A program made the translations under genes and the position numbers. From Sphingobium sp. EP60837 (GTDB taxonomy: Bacteria; Pseudomonadota; Alphaproteobacteria; Sphingomonadales; Sphingomonadaceae), in assembly GCF_001658005.1 (NCBI RefSeq), contig NZ_CP015986.1:1240001-1304000 (forward strand): 64,000 nt of DNA, read 5' to 3'. This document shows, piece by piece, positions 37,439 to 47,600 of the stretch. Position 1 is the stretch's first letter. The number at the start of each line of letters is the position of its first letter. A model generated the notes under the pieces. That model was not told the DNA's origin. It was given only the letters and a program-made list of their open reading frames with translations, and did no database searches.

Positions 37439-38872
37439 ATGGACAGCCTGGCCGTTATCTTATGCCTCGCGGCGCTCGTTGCCGGGCTGGGGCTCGGCTG
37501 GCTGCTGCGTGGCAAGGCGGTGGCGCCGCTGGCTGCGGAGAAGGTGGAGCTTGCGGGTAAGCTGGGCCAAGCCGAGGCGCAGCGGAACGGCGCGCTGCAG
37601 GAGTTGGTGGTGGCGCAGGAACGGGCGGTGCAGGCGGGCGACCTGGCGCGGCGGCTAGACGATGAGCGGGCGGCGCGGGGCCTTGTCGAACGCGAACTGG
37701 CGGCGCTGCGGTCCGAGGCACAGGCGCGAGCCGAGGCGTTCGAAGCGCAGATCGCGGCGCTGAAGGATGCGAAGGAGCAGTTGTCGGCGCAGTTCAGCGA
37801 GATCGGCGGCAAACTGCTCCATCAGGCGCAGAGCCATTTTCTAGAGCGTGCCGACCAGCGGCTGGCGCAGGCGCATGAGAAGAGCGAGGCGCAGCTCAAG
37901 CAGTTGCTGCACCCCGTCAACGAGACGATCCAGCGCTACGATCAGAAGATCAGCCAGATCGAGCAGCAGCGGACGGAGGCATACGGCATCCTGCGCGGCG
38001 AGATCGAATCGATGAAGTCGGGGCAGGAAGCCGTGCGCGCCGAAGCGCAGCGGCTCGTCGATTCGCTTCGTCATGCGCCCAAGGCGCGGGGCCGCTGGGG
38101 TGAGCAGCAGTTGCGCAATGTGCTGGAGACGTGCGGGCTGTCCGAGTATGTCGATTTCCACACCGAGGTGAGCGTCGAGGGCGAGGACGGGCGGCTGCGG
38201 CCCGACGCGATCCTGCGCGTGCCGGGCGGCCGCGCACTGGTGATCGATGCCAAGGTGTCGCTGAACTCCTACCAGGACGCCTACGGGGCCGATGGCGAGG
38301 ATGAAAGGAAGCGACTGCTCTCCGCCCATGCCGCGGCGATGCGCGCGCATGTCGATACGCTGGGGCGCAAAAGCTATGCCGACCAGTTCGATGAGGCGCC
38401 CGACTATGTGATCATGTTCGTGCCGGGCGAACATTTCCTCTCCGCCGCGCTGGAACATGATCCGCAACTATGGGACCATGCGTTCGGCAAGCGCGTGCTG
38501 CTGGCGACACCGACCAACCTCATCGCCATCGCCCGCACCGTTGCGGCGGTATGGCGGCAGGAGAAGATGGCGGACGAAGCCAAGCGGATCGGCGCGCTGG
38601 GCAAGGAACTGTATGAGCGGCTTGCAGGTGCGGCGGGATCGCTCAAGAAGCTGGGCAACCGGCTGACCGGGGCGGTAAGCGACTATAACAGTTTCATCGG
38701 CAGCTTTGAGAGCCGGGTGCTGGTGACGGGCCGCAAGCTGCGCGACCTCAATATCGAGACGGGCGCACGGGAATTGGAGGCGCTGGAACCGGTCGAGGCG
38801 CTGGTGCGCGAACCGGCGTCCGCCGAGGCGGTGCGCGCCCTGCCGGAGGTGGTGGCGGACGCGGCGGAGTAG
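37439..38872 (+). CDS. rmuC: DNA recombination protein RmuC
   Basis: The start at 37439 follows AAGGGGG. The protein has an N-terminal membrane anchor (LAVILCLAALVAGLGLGWLL), a long coiled coil to about residue 210 and the RmuC nuclease-like domain (KARGRWGEQQLRNVLE, LRPDAILRVPGG, VIDAKVSLNSYQDA, VPGEHFLSAALEHDP, LATPTNLIAIARTVA). VIDAK is the PD-(D/E)xK-type core. RmuC limits inversion events and acts in DNA end processing. Confidence 0.93.
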   Translation: MDSLAVILCLAALVAGLGLGWLLRGKAVAPLAAEKVELAGKLGQAEAQRNGALQELVVAQERAVQAGDLARRLDDERAARGLVERELAALRSEAQARAEAFEAQIAALKDAKEQLSAQFSEIGGKLLHQAQSHFLERADQRLAQAHEKSEAQLKQLLHPVNETIQRYDQKISQIEQQRTEAYGILRGEIESMKSGQEAVRAEAQRLVDSLRHAPKARGRWGEQQLRNVLETCGLSEYVDFHTEVSVEGEDGRLRPDAILRVPGGRALVIDAKVSLNSYQDAYGADGEDERKRLLSAHAAAMRAHVDTLGRKSYADQFDEAPDYVIMFVPGEHFLSAALEHDPQLWDHAFGKRVLLATPTNLIAIARTVAAVWRQEKMADEAKRIGALGKELYERLAGAAGSLKKLGNRLTGAVSDYNSFIGSFESRVLVTGRKLRDLNIETGARELEALEPVEALVREPASAEAVRALPEVVADAAE

Positions 38873-38931
38873 GGAGGGCGATAGTTGGTTCCGTGAGGGT
38901 GGTTAGCGACCGGCCACTGTTGGGAACTCGA

Positions 38932-39440
38932 TTAGCGGACGTCGCGTCGATGCGCAGGCCGCGTTTGCGACACCTTCAAGAATGGCCCATCTGAAAAATG
39001 GCAATAGCCGAGCACCATCATCGCGCCAGGCCACTCCGTCTTGCAGGATGCGTAGATCCAACAACGGTGAAGGGTGTCGGTCGGCGGGGAGCCTTCTTGA
39101 AGGTGCGCTCGTCGGCGTAGATGCCAACGCGCCGCCCGTTAAGCCTTGGTGTAACGACGGACTTTGCAAGGTCCGCATCGGCTTCGTTGGCGTAGATCGC
39201 TCCCCCCTACCAATACGCTGTAATCGACACGCAGGCTCCGCTTACCGCTCCACCATCGCGCGCCGCGTCGGCGAACCGAATGGGCGAGGCATTCGTGAGA
39301 TTGCACGTCGTCGGATCACCCCATGCCGCGGAGATGATCTGATCGCTCAAATCCTCTTTAGCCGAAGGCGTCTGGGCCGGAAGCCGTGCCGCCAATCCTA
39401 TAGCCAAAGCCATAGAGCAGATTATATGCAAGCTGTTCAT
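38932..39440 (-). pseudogene. Secreted conserved hypothetical protein, broken by a stop and a frameshift
   Basis: The N-terminus MNSLHIICSMALAIGLAARLPA is a signal peptide. The frame runs through DPTTCNLTN and GGAVSGACVSITAYW, meets TAG at about 39207, and then continues in the same frame with GGAIYANEADADLAKSVV, RVGIYADERTFKKAP and PFTVVG. At GTTGTTGGATC one base is missing; the next frame gives IYASCKTEWPGAMMVLGYCHFSDGPFLKV and a stop at 38932. One stop and one indel in an otherwise coherent protein show recent decay. Function unknown. Confidence 0.8.
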
Positions 39441-40034
39441 CTATGCACGCTACCACGACGCAGACCGTCCGCAATCAAGTATGTCCGCATGGTCATCGAA
39501 GGGCCGAGTTTGGTCGTTAGCCGACAACTCTACCGTCATGCCGGCCTTGAGCCGCATCCCGCTTCTTCTGGTTACAATGTCAAGCGGGACCCCGAATCAA
39601 GTCCGGGGTGACGAAGAACTGGCGACCGTCATTGGTCGGTAGCCGACAACTTTCCGTCATCCAAATCTTGAGCCGGAATCCGCGTCCGATCATCGACGAA
39701 GTTATGGGATTCCGGGGTACAAAGGACTGACGGCTACTGGCCGTTTCCGCCCCATCTCCTCACCGCCAACCGGCCTTTGGGCCGGAATAGCTGCTCAGAA
39801 TGATGGGTGACCCAATGGCTACAGATTCTTCCTAAAAATCCCATGTCCCGACACGGTCGCTTCACCATATTCTATTTCGCGCCGAACAGCTGATCCCGCA
39901 TTCCTCATTGAATCGTTCGATTAATCGCACCTCTCCCACAAGCGGTCGTAAGCACGAACGCCCCAACAGCGCGTGAACTTCGGGGCAAAATGCCGGAACC
40001 GCCGAACATCTTGTTTCCACCGCCAATCTTCCGT
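39441..40034. other. Gene-free stretch with decayed repeats
   Basis: No supportable gene is present. It holds the direct repeats described at 39510-39684, a palindromic CCCCG..CGGGG segment near 39590-39605, and AT-richer DNA at 39830-39900. It separates the pseudogene from the manganese riboswitch. Confidence 0.5.
39510..39684. repeat. Imperfect direct repeat of about 53 bp
   Basis: The first copy (39510-39562) begins TTGGTCGTTAGCCGACAACT and ends in CTTGAGCCGCATCCCGC; the second (39632-39684) begins TTGGTCGGTAGCCGACAACT and ends in CTTGAGCCGGAATCC. Middle parts differ. They lie 122 bases apart and look like a degraded tandem copy of an intergenic repeat family. Confidence 0.6.
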
Positions 40035-40190
40035 AAAGGCCCCTTGTCATCTGGGGAGTAGCCAGCCGTTCGCAGAAGCGAGCGGGCCGTATGTCAACAT
40101 ATTTGGCCGAGAGGCCGTGGCATGCGGGATGCGGGGTGGACGGGCGAAGGCTCGGGCCGGCCGTATCGGGCGAGACCAATGGCATCGGCT
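40035..40190 (+). promoter_or_regulatory. yybP-ykoY (manganese) riboswitch
   Basis: The conserved blocks occur in order: GGGGAGTAGCC (40053-40063), a stem, GTCAACATA (40093-40101), GGCCGAGAGGCC, and a 3' block GGCGAGACCAATGG (about 40169-40182). These are the hallmark loops L1 and L3 of the Mn2+-sensing yybP-ykoY class. It ends about 80 bases before an UPF0016/GDT1 cation exporter, a usual target, so Mn2+ should turn expression on. Exact helix ends were not computed. Confidence 0.82.
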
Positions 40191-40265
40191 CTTCCCTGTC
40201 CGGCCGGGCGGGAGGAGGCGGTGGCATTGCGTCTTCAACCCTTCGCCCGGCCCGGATCGAACCTT

Positions 40266-40844
40266 ATGGAAGCTCTCTTCACCTCCACTGCCCTGGTCGC
40301 GCTTGCGGAAATGGGCGACAAGACGCAGCTGCTCGCCATGCTGCTCGCCACCCGCTTCAGAAAGCCGGTGCCGATCATTATGGGCATATTATTCGCGACA
40401 CTGGCCAATCATTTCCTGGCGGCGCTGGTCGGTCATTCGATCGCGGGCGTGCTGACGCAGGATTGGTTCCGCTACGCCGTCGCGGCGAGCTTTATCGTGA
40501 TGGCGGCCTGGACGCTGATCCCGGACAAGATCGATGAGGATGAGCCGCTGAAGGCCCCATCCAAGGCAGGCGTGTTCCTGACCACGCTGATCGCCTTTTT
40601 CCTGGTCGAGATGGGCGACAAGACGCAGGTGGCCACGGTGGCGCTGGGCGCGCGGTTCGAGAATGTCTTCGCGGTGACGGCTGGCACGACGCTGGGCATG
40701 ATGATCGCCAATGTCCCGGCCGTCCTGTTCGGCGAAGCGTTGGCGAAAATGGTGCCGATGCGCGCGCTGCAGATCGGCGCGGCGCTGCTGTTCCTTGCGC
40801 TCGGCCTGTGGATGATTGCGGGTCTTCAGGGCTGGATCGCCTAA
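40266..40844 (+). CDS. UPF0016/GDT1 (TMEM165) family Mn2+/Ca2+ exporter
   Basis: The 192-residue membrane protein has two copies of the family motif E-x-G-D-K-T/S: ALAEMGDKTQLLA near residue 15 and LVEMGDKTQVATVA near residue 115, each in a three-helix repeat. Bacterial members (MneA/MntX-type) export manganese. The riboswitch directly upstream strongly supports manganese as substrate. The start at 40266 leaves a full first motif; upstream open frames are riboswitch RNA, not protein. Confidence 0.9.
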   Translation: MEALFTSTALVALAEMGDKTQLLAMLLATRFRKPVPIIMGILFATLANHFLAALVGHSIAGVLTQDWFRYAVAASFIVMAAWTLIPDKIDEDEPLKAPSKAGVFLTTLIAFFLVEMGDKTQVATVALGARFENVFAVTAGTTLGMMIANVPAVLFGEALAKMVPMRALQIGAALLFLALGLWMIAGLQGWIA

Positions 40845-40860
40845 AAAGGAACATGCCCGG

Positions 40861-40885
40861 CCGCCCGCCTGTTGTCAGCGGGCGG
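40861..40885 (+). terminator. GC-rich hairpin after the Mn exporter gene
   Basis: CCGCCCGC (40861-40868) pairs with GCGGGCGG (40878-40885). The following GCTGTTGC is a weak T-run, so termination here is plausible but not certain. Confidence 0.45.
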
Positions 40886-40935
40886 CGGCTGTTGCAAGGG
40901 GAGCGCTTGCAGTCATTCCCCCAAGCAGGACAGGC

Positions 40936-41883
40936 ATGGAACGCGTGATGAAGAACAGTCTGGTTACGGTGTTCGGCGGCGGCGGCTTCCTCGGCCGTCA
41001 GGTCGCCCAGGCGCTGATGGAGCGCGGCGCGCGCGTGCGCGTGGCGCAGCGGGACCTGGCAGGGGCGATGCGCGTGCAGCCGCTGGGGGCGCTAGGCCAG
41101 AAACAGTTCGTCGCAGCCGACATTCGCAAGCCGCAAAGCGTCGCGCGCGCGATTGCGGGCAGCGACATTGTCATCAACCTGGTGGGCGTGTTGAGCGGCG
41201 ACCTCGAAGGATCGCATCATGACGGCGCGGCCAATGTCGCCAAGGCGGCGGCGGAAGCGGGCGTGCAGGCGTTGGTCCATGTCTCGGCGATCGGCGCCGA
41301 TCCGCAAAGCCCATCCGAATATGGCCGGTCGAAAGCGGCTGGCGAGGCGGCGGTGAAGGCCGCCTTCCCGCAGGCGACGATCATCCGCCCATCGATCATC
41401 TTCGGCCCCGAGGATCAGTTCCTCAACCGCTTAGCCGACCTTATCAGCCGCCTGCCGGTCGTCCCGGTGATCGGCGCGGACACGAAATTCCAGCCCGTTT
41501 ATGTCGCCGATGTCGCGCAGGCGATCGCCAATGCGGCCGCCAACCCCGGCCTTCATGGCGGCAAGACATTCGAGCTGGGCGGGCCGCGGCAAATCAGCAT
41601 GATCGACCTCAACCGCTGGATCGCCAAGGCAATCGGCCGCGATCGCAGCCTGGTCGCCGTGCCGCCTTCGATCGCATCGACCATCGCGAGCTTTGGCTGG
41701 CTTCCGGGCGCGCCAATCACGCGCGATCAATATGCAATGCTGCAGAGGGACAATGTTGTAACGGCGGGCGCTGCTGGCCTGACCGAATTGGGCGTTTCGC
41801 CAACTCCGATGGAGGCGGTGGCCGAAAATTGGTTGGTCCGCTATCGCCGGCACGGACGCTTCGCCGGACGCGCCAAGGTCTGA
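40936..41883 (+). CDS. NDUFA9-like atypical short-chain dehydrogenase
   Basis: The 315-residue protein has an N-terminal NAD(P) loop VTVFGGGGFLGRQVAQAL, DIRKPQSV, LVGVLSG, HVSAIGADP, YGRSKAAGE and IRPSIIFGPEDQFLNRLA. This is the atypical SDR group that includes the complex I accessory subunit NDUFA9, found in many alphaproteobacteria. The classic YxxxK is YGRSK. A second ATG at 40948 is also possible; the first has AGCAGGACAGG in front. Confidence 0.87.
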   Translation: MERVMKNSLVTVFGGGGFLGRQVAQALMERGARVRVAQRDLAGAMRVQPLGALGQKQFVAADIRKPQSVARAIAGSDIVINLVGVLSGDLEGSHHDGAANVAKAAAEAGVQALVHVSAIGADPQSPSEYGRSKAAGEAAVKAAFPQATIIRPSIIFGPEDQFLNRLADLISRLPVVPVIGADTKFQPVYVADVAQAIANAAANPGLHGGKTFELGGPRQISMIDLNRWIAKAIGRDRSLVAVPPSIASTIASFGWLPGAPITRDQYAMLQRDNVVTAGAAGLTELGVSPTPMEAVAENWLVRYRRHGRFAGRAKV

Positions 41884-42064
41884 CGGACAGGCCGCCCCTG
41901 CCCCCCGCCCTGCCCTACTGTCGGCGGGACGACAGGCTGGCGCGGCCGATATGCCCGCGCGGCCATTGCGTGCGCCCGTTGCTTCTGCACAATAGGCACA
42001 CCGATCTTGCATCCGTCCCGTCCGGGGCGGATTTCCCCTTTCAGTTCAAGGACCAGCGCCGCCC

Positions 42065-42874
42065 ATGGACCTGCATTATCTGACGGTCATCCTGCTTGGC
42101 ATCGTCGAAGGGCTCACCGAGTTCCTGCCGGTTTCCTCCACCGGGCACCTGATTTTGGCGAGCGAACTGCTGGGTTATGACGCGTCGGTCTGGGCGATGT
42201 TCAATGTCGTCATTCAGCTGGGCGCGATCCTGGCGGTGGTGGTGCTGTATTGGCGCACATTCTGGGCGGTCGGCATGGGACTGCTGCGGCGCGAACCGAC
42301 CAGCTGGCGTTTCCTGCGCAATTTGGTGCTTGCCTTCATCCCCTCTGCGGTCATTGGGCTGGCGTTACACGATTATATCGAGATGCTGCTGGGCGCGCCC
42401 CACGTGGTCGCTTGGGCGCTGATCGCGGGCGGCGTTGCGGTCCTGCTGATCGAGCGGATGATCCAGGCCGGGCGCTTCCATGGCATTGCCGACATTCCGC
42501 TGGTGCGCGTGCTGGGCATCGGCTTGATCCAATGTATCTCGATGATCCCAGGGGTCAGCCGGTCGGGCGCGACGATCATGGGCGCGCTGGCGCTGGGCGT
42601 GGAGCGGCGGACAGCGGCTGAGTTCAGCTTCTTCCTCGCCATCCCCACGATGTTGGGCGCAACGACGCTGGAACTGCTGAAGAAGGGCGAGAAGATCACG
42701 TCGGCGGCGGTAGGATGGGACAGCATCGCCTTGGGCTTTGTCGTATCCTTTATCGTTGCGCTGCTGGTGATCCGCTGGTTCGTCGGGCTGGTTTCGCGCC
42801 ATGGTTTTGCGCCCTTCGCTTGGTATCGAATCGTTGTGGGAATCGCGGCGCTGATGTGGCTGGCCTTGCGATAG
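42065..42874 (+). CDS. uppP: Undecaprenyl-diphosphatase
   Basis: The 269-residue membrane enzyme has the BacA/UppP motifs: GIVEGLTEFLPVSSTGHLILA (catalytic E and SSTGH) and PGVSRSGATIMGALALGVERR. It recycles undecaprenyl diphosphate for wall and polysaccharide synthesis and confers bacitracin tolerance. A terminator follows. Confidence 0.95.
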   Translation: MDLHYLTVILLGIVEGLTEFLPVSSTGHLILASELLGYDASVWAMFNVVIQLGAILAVVVLYWRTFWAVGMGLLRREPTSWRFLRNLVLAFIPSAVIGLALHDYIEMLLGAPHVVAWALIAGGVAVLLIERMIQAGRFHGIADIPLVRVLGIGLIQCISMIPGVSRSGATIMGALALGVERRTAAEFSFFLAIPTMLGATTLELLKKGEKITSAAVGWDSIALGFVVSFIVALLVIRWFVGLVSRHGFAPFAWYRIVVGIAALMWLALR

Positions 42875-42972
42875 GGCCGACTTGGAACTAAACTTAGAGC
42901 GTATTTTGCCCCTATCGGCGAAATGAGCCAAAAATCCCTCGAATTTAGGTCACAATAGCTGCCTTACTTTTC

Positions 42973-42998
42973 AAAATCCGCGTGACTCTGCGGGTTTT
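42973..42998 (+). terminator. Terminator downstream of uppP
   Basis: AAAATCCGC and GCGGGTTTT form a 9-bp stem with one T-G wobble around GTGACTCT, ending in TTTTTC. It sits between uppP and gltD. Confidence 0.65.
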
Positions 42999-43037
42999 TC
43001 TGCTATGTGCGCCCCTGACTCATTTTAGGGACTCATC

Positions 43038-44489
43038 ATGGCTGACAATCCGATGCTGAAATTCGTGGGAACGGGCCAAGCCTATCCCGAGAAGCGTTCG
43101 GCCGATGATCGCGCCGACGACTTCCTGGAAATCAGCCGCAGCTTCCTGCTGGAGCGCGCGGAAGAGCAGGCGTCGCGCTGCTCGCAATGCGGCGTCCCCT
43201 ATTGCTCGACGCATTGCCCGCTGCACAACCATATTCCGGATTGGCTGCGCCTGACGGCCGAGGGGCGGCTGCGCGAAGCCTATGAGCTGTCGAACCTGAC
43301 GAGCACCATGCCGGAAATCTGCGGCCGCATCTGCCCGCAGGACCGCCTGTGCGAAGGCAATTGCGTCATCGAATTCTCCGGCCATGGCGCTGTCACCATC
43401 GGCTCGGTCGAAAAATACATCACCGACACCGCCTGGAAGGAAGGCTGGGTCGAGCCGCTGGTCCCCGGCAAGCCGCTGGGCCAGTCGGTGGGCGTCATCG
43501 GTTCGGGCCCGGCGGGCCTCACCACCGCGGAATATCTGCGCGTCGCTGGTTATGAGGTGCATGTCTATGACCGGCACGACCGCGCGGGCGGGCTGCTGAC
43601 CTACGGCATCCCAGGCTTCAAGCTGGAGAAGGACGTCGTCATGCGCCGCGTCCAGCGGCTGAAGGATGGCGGCATCATCTTCCATGAAGGTTTCGAGGTC
43701 GGCCGCGAGGCAACCCTTGAGGAATTGCGCGCCCGCCATGACGCGATCCTGATTGCGACCGGCGTTTACAAGCCGCGCGACATCAAGGCGCCCGGTGTGG
43801 GCGCAGCGGGCGTGGTCAAGGCGCTAGACTTCCTGACCGCCTCCAACCGCGCGGGTTTCGGCGATTCCGTGCCCGAGCATGAAGACGGCACGCTGCATGC
43901 GAACGGCAAGAAGGTCGTCGTCATCGGCGGCGGCGACACGGCGATGGACTGCGTCCGCACGGCGATCCGCCAGGGCGCGACTTCGGTGAAGTGCCTCTAC
44001 CGCCGCGACCGGGACAATATGCCCGGATCGCAGCGTGAAGTGCAGAACGCCGAGGAAGAAGGCGTCGAGTTCGTCTGGCTTTCCGCGCCGATCGCGTTCG
44101 AGGGCACGGAGCATGTGACGGGCGTCAAGGTCACCAAGATGCGCCTGGGCCAGCCCGACGCGTCGGGCCGCCGTGCGCCCGAGCCCGATCCGGGCAGCGA
44201 ATATTCGATGGAAGCCGACCTCGTCATCAAGGCGCTGGGCTATGATCCGGAAGAACTGCCCAAGCTGTTCGGCGCGGACGACCTGTCGGTCACGCGCTGG
44301 GGCACGCTGCGCGTCGATCACAAGACGATGATGACCAGCGTCGATGGCGTATTCGCGGCGGGCGACATCGTGCGCGGCGCTTCGCTGGTCGTCTGGGCCA
44401 TCCGCGACGGTCGGGACGTGACCGAGCATATGCACCGCTACCTGAAGGCCAAGGCCAAGGCAGCGGTGGGCGAGAAAGTCGCCGCCTAA
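43038..44489 (+). CDS. gltD: Glutamate synthase (NADPH) small subunit
   Basis: The 483-residue subunit has the N-terminal Cys-rich Fe-S region (ASRCSQCGVPYCSTHCP..C..C), the FAD loop GVIGSGPAGLTTAEYL and the NADPH loop VVIGGGDTAMDCVRTAI. It passes electrons from NADPH to the large subunit. Here gltD precedes gltB, opposite to the usual order. Confidence 0.95.
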   Translation: MADNPMLKFVGTGQAYPEKRSADDRADDFLEISRSFLLERAEEQASRCSQCGVPYCSTHCPLHNHIPDWLRLTAEGRLREAYELSNLTSTMPEICGRICPQDRLCEGNCVIEFSGHGAVTIGSVEKYITDTAWKEGWVEPLVPGKPLGQSVGVIGSGPAGLTTAEYLRVAGYEVHVYDRHDRAGGLLTYGIPGFKLEKDVVMRRVQRLKDGGIIFHEGFEVGREATLEELRARHDAILIATGVYKPRDIKAPGVGAAGVVKALDFLTASNRAGFGDSVPEHEDGTLHANGKKVVVIGGGDTAMDCVRTAIRQGATSVKCLYRRDRDNMPGSQREVQNAEEEGVEFVWLSAPIAFEGTEHVTGVKVTKMRLGQPDASGRRAPEPDPGSEYSMEADLVIKALGYDPEELPKLFGADDLSVTRWGTLRVDHKTMMTSVDGVFAAGDIVRGASLVVWAIRDGRDVTEHMHRYLKAKAKAAVGEKVAA

Positions 44490-44503
44490 ACCGCATATTC
44501 AGC

Positions 44504-44591
44504 CCGTTCGGTTCGCGCTTGTCGAGAACGTGGCACAGAGATTTTGAAGACAAGCATGTCCTGAGCCCGTCGAAGGGCTTGAACCGAACGG
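44504..44591. repeat. Inverted repeat between gltD and gltB
   Basis: CCGTTCGGTTC (44504-44514) and GAACCGAACGG (44581-44591) are exact reverse complements, with TGTCGAGAA and CGTCGAAGGGCTTG nearby. Related CTTCGACAGGCT and CTCGACTGCGCTCGAAACGAACGG pieces occur at about 36118 and 34375. This is the dispersed intergenic repeat typical of sphingomonads. Confidence 0.65.
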
Positions 44592-44608
44592 AATGACGAG
44601 GAGGCATT

Positions 44609-47600
44609 ATGGCCAACACCCCCTATATGGCGAGCCCCGAAGAGCGCGCGCGCCTTGCCGCCGAGGGCATGTATCATCCGGAGATGGAAGGCGACGCCTG
44701 CGGCGTGGGCCTGGTCGCGGCGACCGATGGCCGGCCGAGCCGCCGTGTGGTCGCTTCGGCGATCGATGCGCTGAAGGCGGTGTGGCACCGTGGCGCGGTC
44801 GATGCGGATGGCAAGACCGGCGACGGCGCGGGCATCCATGTCGATCTGCCGGTGCGCTTCTTTGACGACGCGATCGCGGATTCGGGGCACAAGCCCCTGC
44901 CCAACCGCCTTGCCGTCGGCATGATCTTCCTGCCGCGCACGGACCTTTCCGCGCAGGAAACCTGCCGCACGATCGTCGAGAGCGAGATCATCGACGCGGG
45001 CTACACCATCTATGGCTGGCGCCAGGTGCCGGTGGACGTGTCGGTCATCGGTGAGAAGGCGCAGCGCACGCGCCCCGAGATCGAGCAGATCATGATCGCC
45101 GGGCCGATGCCCGAAGAACGCGACATCGCCGAGTTCGAGAAGGACCTTTACCTCATCCGCCGCCGGATCGAGAAGAAGGTGATCGCCGCGCAGATCCAGG
45201 ATTTCTACATCTGCTCGCTGTCGTGCCGCTCGATCATCTACAAGGGCCTGTTCCTCGCTGAATCGTTGTCGGTCTTCTATCCCGACCTGCAGGATGAGCG
45301 GTTCGAGAGCCGGGTGGCGATCTTCCACCAGCGCTATTCGACCAACACCTTCCCGCAATGGTGGCTGGCCCAGCCCTTCCGCACGCTGGCGCATAATGGC
45401 GAGATCAACACGATCCGCGGTAACAAGAACTGGATGAAGAGCCACGAGATCAAGATGGCCTCGCTGGCCTTCGGCGATCATTCGGAGGACATCAAGCCGG
45501 TGATTCCGGCCGGTGCGTCCGACACCGCCGCGCTCGATGCCGTGTTCGAGGCGATCTGCCGTTCGGGCCGCGATGCGCCGACCGCGAAGCTGATGCTGGT
45601 GCCCGAAGCCTGGCAGGCGGCGGCGAACGAAACGCCGCAGTCGCATGTCGATATGTATGAATATCTCGCGTCCGTGATGGAGCCATGGGACGGCCCCGCC
45701 GCGCTCGCGATGACCGACGGCCGCTGGGCCGTGGCGGGCGTCGATCGCAACGCGCTGCGTCCGCTGCGCTACACGCTGACCGGCGACAATCTGCTGATCG
45801 TGGGTTCGGAAACCGGCATGGTGGTCGTTCCCGAAACCACCATCGTCAAGAAGGGCCGCATGGGCCCCGGCCAGATGATCGCCGTCGATCTGCAGGAAGG
45901 CGAAATCTATGACGATCGCGCGATCAAGGACCAGATCGCGAGCGAGCGGCCCTATGCCGAACTGATCAAGGACTTCATGACGATCGGCGATCTGCCGGAC
46001 GCGGGGCGCGCGCTGCCCGACTGGGACAAGGCGGAGCTGACGCGCCGCCAGGTCGCGGCGAACCTGACGCTGGAGGATATGGAGCTGATCCTCGCCCCGA
46101 TGGTCGAGGACGCGAAGGAAGCCGTGGGATCGATGGGCGACGACACGCCGCTGGCGGTCATTTCCGACAAGCCGCGCACGGTCAGCCACTTCTTCCGCCA
46201 GAATTTCAGCCAGGTCACCAATCCGCCGATCGACAGCTTGCGCGAACGGCATGTGATGAGCCTGAAGACGCGCTTTTCCAACCTCCACAACATTCTGGAG
46301 CAGGACGCGCAGAACAGCCATGTGCTGGTGCTGGACTCGCCCGTTCTGACCTCGTCCGAATGGGCGCGGTTGAAGGCGCATTTCGGCCCGGCCGTCGCGG
46401 AAATCGACTGCACCTTCCCGGCCGAGGGCGGGCAAGAGCAACTGCGTGCGGCGATCGCCCGCATTCGCGAGGAAGCCGAGCAGGCGGTGCGCGAAGGCCG
46501 CACCGAAATCTTCCTGACCGACGAATATGTGAATGAGGACCGGGTCGCCATCGCTGGCGTGCTGGCGGCGGCGGCGGTGCATACGCATCTCGTCCGCAAG
46601 GGGCTGCGGAGCTACGCATCGATCAACGTGCGCTGCGCCGAAGCGCTCGACACTCATTATTTCGCGGTGCTGATCGGCGTCGGCGCGACCACGGTGAACG
46701 CCTATCTGGCTGAAGCCAGCATCGCCGACCGCCATGGACGCGGCCTATTCGGCGACTTGGACCTCGACCAGTGTTTCGAGCGGTTCCGGGTCGCGATCAA
46801 CGAGGGCCTGCTGAAGATCATGTCCAAGATGGGCATCGCGGTCGTCAGCAGCTATCGCGGCGGCTATAATTTCGAGGCGGTGGGTCTGTCCCGCGCGCTG
46901 GTGAACGACCTCTTCCCCGGCATGCCTGCGAAGATTTCGGGCGAAGGCTATGCCTCGCTGCACCATAACGCCAAGCTGCGGCATGAGGCGGCCTATGACA
47001 GCGCGGCGGTGCGTTTGCCCGTCGGCGGCTTCTATCGCCAGCGGAACGGCGGCGAGAGCCATGCCTATTCCGCGCAGTTGATGCACCTGCTGCAGACGGC
47101 GGTCGGGACCGACAGCTATTCGACCTATCTGCAGTTCGCGCGCGGCGTGCGCGACCTGCCGCCGGTCTATCTGCGCGACCTGTTGGAGTTCAACTTCGCT
47201 CGCGAGGCGGTGCCGATCGACGAGGTCGAGGCGACCACCGAGATCCGCAAGCGCTTCGTGACGCCGGGCATGTCGTTGGGCGCGCTCTCTCCCGAGGCGC
47301 ACGAGACGCTGGCGATCGCGATGAACCGCATCGGCGCAAAGGCTGTGTCGGGCGAGGGCGGCGAGGATGCGACCCGCTTCAAGCCCTATGAGAATGGCGA
47401 TAATGCGAACAGCGTGATCAAGCAGATCGCGTCGGGCCGTTTTGGTGTTCACGCGGAATATCTGGGTTCGGCTGAAGAAATCGAGATCAAGGTCGCGCAA
47501 GGCGCCAAGCCCGGCGAAGGCGGCCAGCTGCCCGGCTTCAAGGTGACCGAGTTCATCGCCAAGCTGCGCCATTCGACGCCCGGCGTGATGCTGATCTCGC

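Noticed and set aside
40091..40537. Open frames across the riboswitch upstream of the Mn exporter
   Set aside because: The conserved riboswitch blocks explain the sequence; the translated products look random.
44486..46735. 749-codon minus-strand frame inside gltB
   Set aside because: Arg/Asp/His-rich, no domain, fully antisense to the gltB amidotransferase region.
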